Below, piece by piece: positions 58,101 to 64,000 of a DNA stretch of 64,000 bases. The notes below the pieces were generated by a model. It saw only the letters and a list, made by a program, of their open reading frames with translations. It was not told the origin of the DNA and did no database searches. The position numbers and the translations under genes are program-made. This stretch comes from Phylloscopus collybita. Its lineage: Eukaryota > Chordata > Aves > Passeriformes > Phylloscopidae. Location: NCBI GenBank assembly GCA_027886175.1, contig JAJNNQ010000006.1, positions 744,001-808,000 of the forward strand, read 5' to 3'. Within the stretch, counting starts at the first letter, position 1. Every line of letters begins with the position of its first letter.

Positions 58101-61100
58101 ATTTTTGGGGTGTGTTGGCTCACCCTGTGTCATGTCAATGGCAGTTGGCAGCAGTGTGATGTACTGACGTGCCACATCAAGGGCTAAAACTGCAGCCCTG
58201 TCTTGGAGTGTCTTGATGAGGGTGCTGCAGTGGTGCTCTTAATTGAAGTACCACAGCATGCACAGATAAAAAAAGTGAGGGCAAGTAATCTGTGGAGGAA
58301 AATGCAGGCTACTGGTACCTGCCTCCAGCCCCTCTGGTTCAAGGGGACGGGGGCACAGGCTGCATGCAGGCAGCTTGAGGTTTTAGTGGGAGTGCAGACA
58401 ATGATGCTCCATCCCATTAAGTAAAGGAGGACAAGACATCAGCCCACTGACCCGTCTGTGTCTCAAGGCCAAGTCAACATCCCTCTGACCCACTTTGGAT
58501 TTACCACTTAATTCATCTTCTCCAGTGTTATAAATAATTCAGCCCGAGGCAGTTCAATGGTGATAAATAGGACAATAAACCTGGTACTGCAGTGAAGGCT
58601 ACAAAAAGAGCAGCACTTTTAATTGACTGTTGCATGGTGACTGGGGAAAGCAGAGAAAACTCACTCAAAGCACTGCACACAAATGTCACCAAGCACAAGT
58701 TCTTTGATGGCTTTGAAGTTTCCTGGAGTAATTCAGCCTTTGTCAAAGCACCGCTTCTCATGTAATGTTGGGGATTTGAACCAGGAGATTATTTGTGATT
58801 CCAAAGTCTTCACACAAACTAATTTAACCTCGTGGGACCACTATGAAGGTCCTGTTTTATTTCTGGTAGACTCTCTCCTCAGTCTCCTTCCTTCTTTCTG
58901 CCCCCATGAGAGCCTGATAAAAGCTGAAGGCTGTAGGTGGGGACAGCTCTTGCTGCCAAGTCCTGTGCTTAGACCACTGCACAACACTCTCTCAGTTAAG
59001 AGATGCCTTCTTTGCACTGTTAGTCAGCTGTCCTTACTGCCTCAGTGAAAGCCAAAAGCAGGAGTGACATCAGTGGCTTCAGAAGGTTAGACCAGGAGGT
59101 TGTCTTGGTGACATCAGCTGTTCAAAAGCTGTCCACGGCTCCCTGTCCTGCTCATCATTGACTGCCACTAACACACCTGGTCCCAAGGGAAGTGAACTTT
59201 TCTGTCCTTTGGCCTACCAAGCCACCCATGAAAACAGGAACAAGACTCCAGAGGGTGGAAAGGGTAGCACATCCCTAGGATGCTCTGTGAACTTGCACAT
59301 GTCTGAGTGTGGAAAATAACCAGGCATGCAGGAAGCTGGGTCTTCTTGGCAGCAAAGCAGAGGCACAGCATCCTCCCTGTGGTTCTGGGGAGATCTGGTT
59401 AAAGCTTCCTGTCTCACCAGAGCTGCAGTTGCATCGTCTGAAGAACATCCCACGTGCTGGGATTTTCTGCTCCCTGATGAATTGGGCACAGAGCTTTAGA
59501 GTCACTGTTTTTTTGATGTGTGCCTATATTTAGTTTAATTTTAATGGTCTGCTAGACTTCTCTGTAGCTAGCTAACAAGATCTGGTTCAATAGGTTACTG
59601 TGCTATATCTGTGTCCGGTTTGACTGGCAGCTATGAGAAAAACTGGGACTGGGGAGTCTTGGAGCCTGTATTTGTACACTGCTTTTTCTGCACTGCTCCC
59701 AGAGCAGACGTGTCTCTGCTCTTTTCCCTGATCCCATCCAAGCATGGAGTCCCTGGGTGACTCATGGGAAAGGCCTGTTTAATTTTATAAGCCTGGGATT
59801 TCTGCTTAGGGTCACGGGGATGTAACTGGAGAGGAGCTGAGATCCAGCAAAAAACACTGCTTGGCTGTTAACAGCTCCAGAAAATAATGACAGAAAAGGC
59901 TTCTCCATCCTGCGTCTCGTGCTCCCCTGGGAGCTGGGATTGCTGAGTAGTCTGAAATTCAGTCACCTTCAGCAGCATCTTGGTCACCACTAAGAGAAGC
60001 ATTATAGGGCATGATGGAAGAGGAGGGGAGGGAAGATGAGGAGATGGCACAGTCTCCAGAGCCAGCCCAGCTCTGATAGATGGCTTTGGAAACGCGTTGC
60101 CTTATTAAGGGCAAGTGAATGAGAGAGCAATGACTTATAAATACCCACTGTATCTTGGGAGAAAAGACCCAAGAGACAGTTGTGTGACCAGCCATCAGTT
60201 TCTGGACCCAAGAAGATGCTGTGTAAACAGCATCTGAATCCATAGCTCTAGCAGTAAGCATCAAAAGGGTTAACTATAATAAAGCCTTAGCTTGGCACTG
60301 TATCTTTCCACTGAGAGTCACTCAAGGAGAGAGTTTCACTCTGGCCCTGTGTAGTTGAGTTCATTTCATTTGGAGGTCTCTTTAAATTCAGGCCAGCATC
60401 CTCCTGAGGCAGTGTGGATGTTTTCTTACAGCTTTTTCAAATTTGTGTTTAAAATTATGTACCTGAAGCCATTTTGATCAACTGATATTTGCTGCATTCC
60501 AAAAAAGAGAGTAAGATTGCATCCCACTTAATCTTGGTAAAGTGAGAAAGTTTTGCATTTTTCTCTGTGGTTTTAGCTGTACTCCCTTCATCATTGCTTC
60601 AGCTACATGTAGCAGTACATCAGAGGAGGAGCATAAATTCAGCAGGCAAACAGGGACAAAGGGTCATGGAAGCAGACCTTGGCAGATAAGCTGATGCATG
60701 GAGCCTGGTCAGTACCTGGGTGGGTAATACATCACCGCTGCTGCAGAGAGAAAGGCCACCCTCTATTGCAGCTAAAATGGAAACCCCTGCAGGGATGGTG
60801 GTGGGGGAAGGTAGATACGGGAGGGTGAGTTGTAGGTACTTGCAAGTGCATGGGTGGGGGAGGCAATGCCGCTGCAATTTTTTCACTCAGGTGAATCTAA
60901 TCCCTAAAATCACCTCCTGATCTCAGCTAGAGACACTGAATTCAGTATTGGCCTTCAAATAATTTGCTGCCCTCAATGGATAAGGTTTGGCCTCCAGAAG
61001 TAAGACCTGTTTCTCTTTGGGACAGGAAACCCCAGTGTAAGATGCCAACTCCCTGAAGGAAACCCTTAACCTGGTCCTTTCTCCCTGACAAAGCTGGTGT

Positions 61101-64000
61101 CACACCTTGTGTTTTCTGAGGAGGTATGCTCAACTCGGATACACCTTCAGGGGACAGTGTGTGTCCCTTGGAGTACCTTGACCTTGAATTCCTAATAGAG
61201 CTACTTTGGCTCTCAAAACAAGGGTTCCTTCTTTTGCCTGTGAGTGTTCTGACCTTAGAGCTCTTGCATTTATGGGTTCTCAGAAATTAAGCTGGTGAGT
61301 GCTCTGTCAGCACCACTGTAGGCAAGGTCTGATGGGATGGTGTTGATGTAATTTGTAATCAATCACATCATTTGCAAGTGGCTGTGTAGCATTTACATGG
61401 GTTATGTCACTGAGACATTGCTTGAGAAATCTATCCTTGGCTCTCTTTCTGGGTGTCTCCACAGCAGTGTCTGTCAGGCAAGCTCATATCACCCTCAACA
61501 GATGTTTAAGGCTAAAACTGAGTGCTGGGTCTGCTTTGCAGGTAGTAGGATACCAAAAACTCAGGAAATCGTCCTGAAGGCCTTGATCAATGCTGGTGGG
61601 AGTTTTTTGTCTCAAAGTGGTGGAGACTGGGGAAGAGAGAATGCTATAAGAGAAGAAATGCAGCCAGGGGAAGGGATCTGGGCAGTGAAAGACACTCCTG
61701 GCTTGGAATGCACTGAACCTGCAGAGCAGTCCATTAGCTCCTGCAGGGCCACAGCAAGGTGCACTCTGCACCAGCATCTTTCTCTAGGAGGCCCTGAGAG
61801 CAGAAGTGGTTCAAACCATTGCTCCTGAGTGTTAAACTAGAAAGTTACTCCATGCAGTCCGAATCAAAGATAGCTTTAGAAGTGAGAAGGATTCTTGGGA
61901 GGACCCTAGGATGGCTGTGGCTTCGTCCTCCTTTTCCTCTGCCAACACTTTCCAGTGCTGCAAGGATTCATACAAGGGCTGCCACGTGCCACCTTCCTCC
62001 TTCCTTCCCCCCTCAGCACTGCAGTTGTGTCCAACATTGTACCTTCCCATAATAGCAGCAATAAGCAACCCTGCAAATCAGCTCTGTAATTATGGGGCCC
62101 AGTCTGGAGTAACAGGATGAATGTATTGGTCAGCAGCCACTTGGTGGGGAACAAGCAGATGGACCAAAGGGGCCCTCGTGGGTGCTGAAAACAGTTTGTA
62201 CCAAAATCCAGACTGTCCTAACAGTTTGTCTTGTGTTGATTTTTGCTTTTCTGTCACCAAAAGGAGATCATCATGTCCCTCTGTCCCATTCTTCTCTGTA
62301 AAACTTCTCAAAGGGCAATTGCAAAAACAACTGCACAGTGAGCTATGTTTCTTTGCAAAAAAGATTGGAAAATGAAACACCAGGCAAGGCTTCAGTTTCC
62401 TTCTCTGTCCTCTACGACAGACATTTGCAAAAGTGTCCTGATAAAGGCCCAGGTCTGCTGCAGAGTACTGGTGTTGTGCCTGAGATCCCAAACTTTGTGC
62501 TTTTAGGCTTTTAGTCATCGATAAACAGGGTGATTGCACGCTCCTTCTGGATGTGCTCCCTCTTCTGCAGTGAAATTTTTTGTTGTCATGGTTATTGCTT
62601 TGTCTTGAGAGACACATAACCAAAATGAATTTAAACAGATGTTTGTGGGTCAATATTTCCATAGGAGCAAATGCACAGCCTGAGGATTCCTAGTATTATT
62701 TTACTTGTCCCCAGTGCAAGGAGAGTGAAGCACCCAGAGGTTCAGCTGGAGAGGTAATGGGTACCACTTAAATGTCAGGAAAGACAAATAAATTTTTTAA
62801 ATTATTTTACCCAAACCCAGAAAGGTAAAGGATCTTCTCTGATCTCAGCAGCCAGAAAGATCAGGTAGAAGTTTCTCTATTGTTTCTTCTTGACAATTTG
62901 AAACTACTTTTTCTTGCCAGTCCCAATCTCTTTTTTTTTTTTTTTTCCAAGTCTGGGGTTTCCAAGATGTGTCATATTGCAGCTCATAAATGGACTTGTG
63001 TTCTAAGTGAACAATAGTTGTTACTGTTTAATGCAGAGATTTGATAAAATTTGCTAATGACTGCTGCAGAAAATGGGCAGATCAAGTGAAGAGAAGTTTT
63101 CGGTTTCTACCCAGGAGCAAAACTCCCACTCCCTGACTTATGAATTTCATTAGATGGAACTAATTAAAGGGATGTTTCTTATTACCAAGATGAGAAGCAG
63201 TCCAAGAGGAGTCCAGGGAGGTTTATACTCCACAGCACAACTGCTCCGCTTTTAAATCCTGCGAAAGCGTTGCGTCCTATTTAATTTGACATTCCTTGTG
63301 TTTGTTTCTCTTCGTGACTCATAGCACAACACTGGCAGCAGGCCTAGGAAGTAGGTTTTGGGATCTGGCGTGGAGACACTGGTGGATTGTATTCCAAGTG
63401 TTGTGCTTACATTGCACCACCAGCCATGAGAGCATCCAGCAAACTGTGTTCGTACTGCCCGGCAAGCGGGTGGCTGCAAAAATCAGATTCACAGCTGCAC
63501 TGCTGTGTCAAGGCAGCCTTGACTTAGCATTTAATTTGCCACATCTGTTAGCCTAGCTTGTTTAATGTGAAACAATTTTGTTCTGTGAATAAAAGAGCTC
63601 TGCAAAAATGCAGTTCTTCTAGCTGTTGCACTCTTTTTAAGCAATAGGTTGATCCCTTCCAGCCTCTCACCCGTCCCCTGACAGCACTACAATCACTAGA
63701 CCTGCACAAAAATAGGGTGATCAAGTAGCTGTTGATGGAAATTGCATGAGGGTTCTGATTTCACACACTGATGGGAAGTAAAACACATTGATTTTCATAC
63801 TGATGGGGACTTGATGGTGAGGGAGGGTTATGACAGGTGGCAGCAGCTCTGCCTCAGCTCTTCAGCTCTCATTCTCTCTGGTATAGCCCCAGACCTCAGA
63901 TCTTTGCTCCCTCTGGCTTAAACTAATTAAAAGGCAAGGGCATCATGCTGCTCTTGTGGACTCTGAAAGAGAAAGCACCAGGAATATGTCTTGAGAAAGA
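55148..64000. other. Gene-free sequence beyond NUFIP1
   Basis: I found no exons, CpG island, RNA gene or recognisable mobile element, only short homopolymers (for example T18 at about 62931-62948). The stretch from about 53.1 kb to the nested CR1 at 54.0 kb is also empty. By human synteny this would be the intergenic space towards TSC22D1. Confidence 0.5.

Noticed and set aside
62090..62662. 190-codon minus-strand frame
   Set aside because: No recognisable domain and another frame open on the opposite strand; there is no other evidence of a gene.

Overview
The window is vertebrate nuclear DNA, almost certainly from a bird. It has intron-split genes with GT-AG splice sites, CR1 LINE fragments ending in the avian ATTCTRTG-type tail, two LTR-like segments and one CpG island. 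The introns are short compared with mammals. The species cannot be fixed from the sequence; a neoavian or passerine bird is my best guess. There are no bacterial genes, operons or CRISPR arrays.

Two protein-coding genes lie head to head and can be followed through every exon. GPALPP1 (KIAA1704/LSR7 family) is on the minus strand: start codon at 31334, stop at 14697, eight coding exons, 349 residues. NUFIP1 is on the plus strand: start at 31596, stop at 50764, ten coding exons, 627 residues. Their start codons are 261 bp apart inside a TATA-less CpG island (about 30960-32110), so they probably share a bidirectional promoter. The same head-to-head pair is known on human 13q14. NUFIP1 is an assembly factor for box C/D snoRNPs (binding SNU13 and ZNHIT3) and has been reported as a ribophagy receptor. 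GPALPP1 is a nuclear protein of unknown function with repeated GPALPP motifs.

Layout: 1-14.6 kb is gene-free sequence downstream of GPALPP1, with one LTR-like segment near 9.8-10.1 kb and a CR1 at 13.7 kb. GPALPP1 occupies 14.7-31.3 kb, with CR1 copies in its introns and an LTR-like element in intron 1. The promoter and CpG island, including a ~53-bp minisatellite, lie at 31.0-32.1 kb. NUFIP1 occupies 31.6 to about 51.4-53.1 kb. The rest, 53.1-64 kb, is gene-free and holds a nested pair of CR1 elements at 54.0-55.15 kb.

The observations most worth checking are: a Tyr/Ser/Gln/Pro tandem-repeat domain in the NUFIP1 N-terminus that the human protein, as I recall it, lacks; apparent loss of the reported LC3-interacting core in the same region; an 84-residue NUFIP1 C-terminal tail; CR1 insertions within 10-25 bp of splice sites in both genes; the minisatellite beside the shared promoter; and a small cysteine-rich open frame in NUFIP1 intron 6. 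All exon boundaries were derived by hand from splice consensus, phase and remembered family sequence. No alignment was run.
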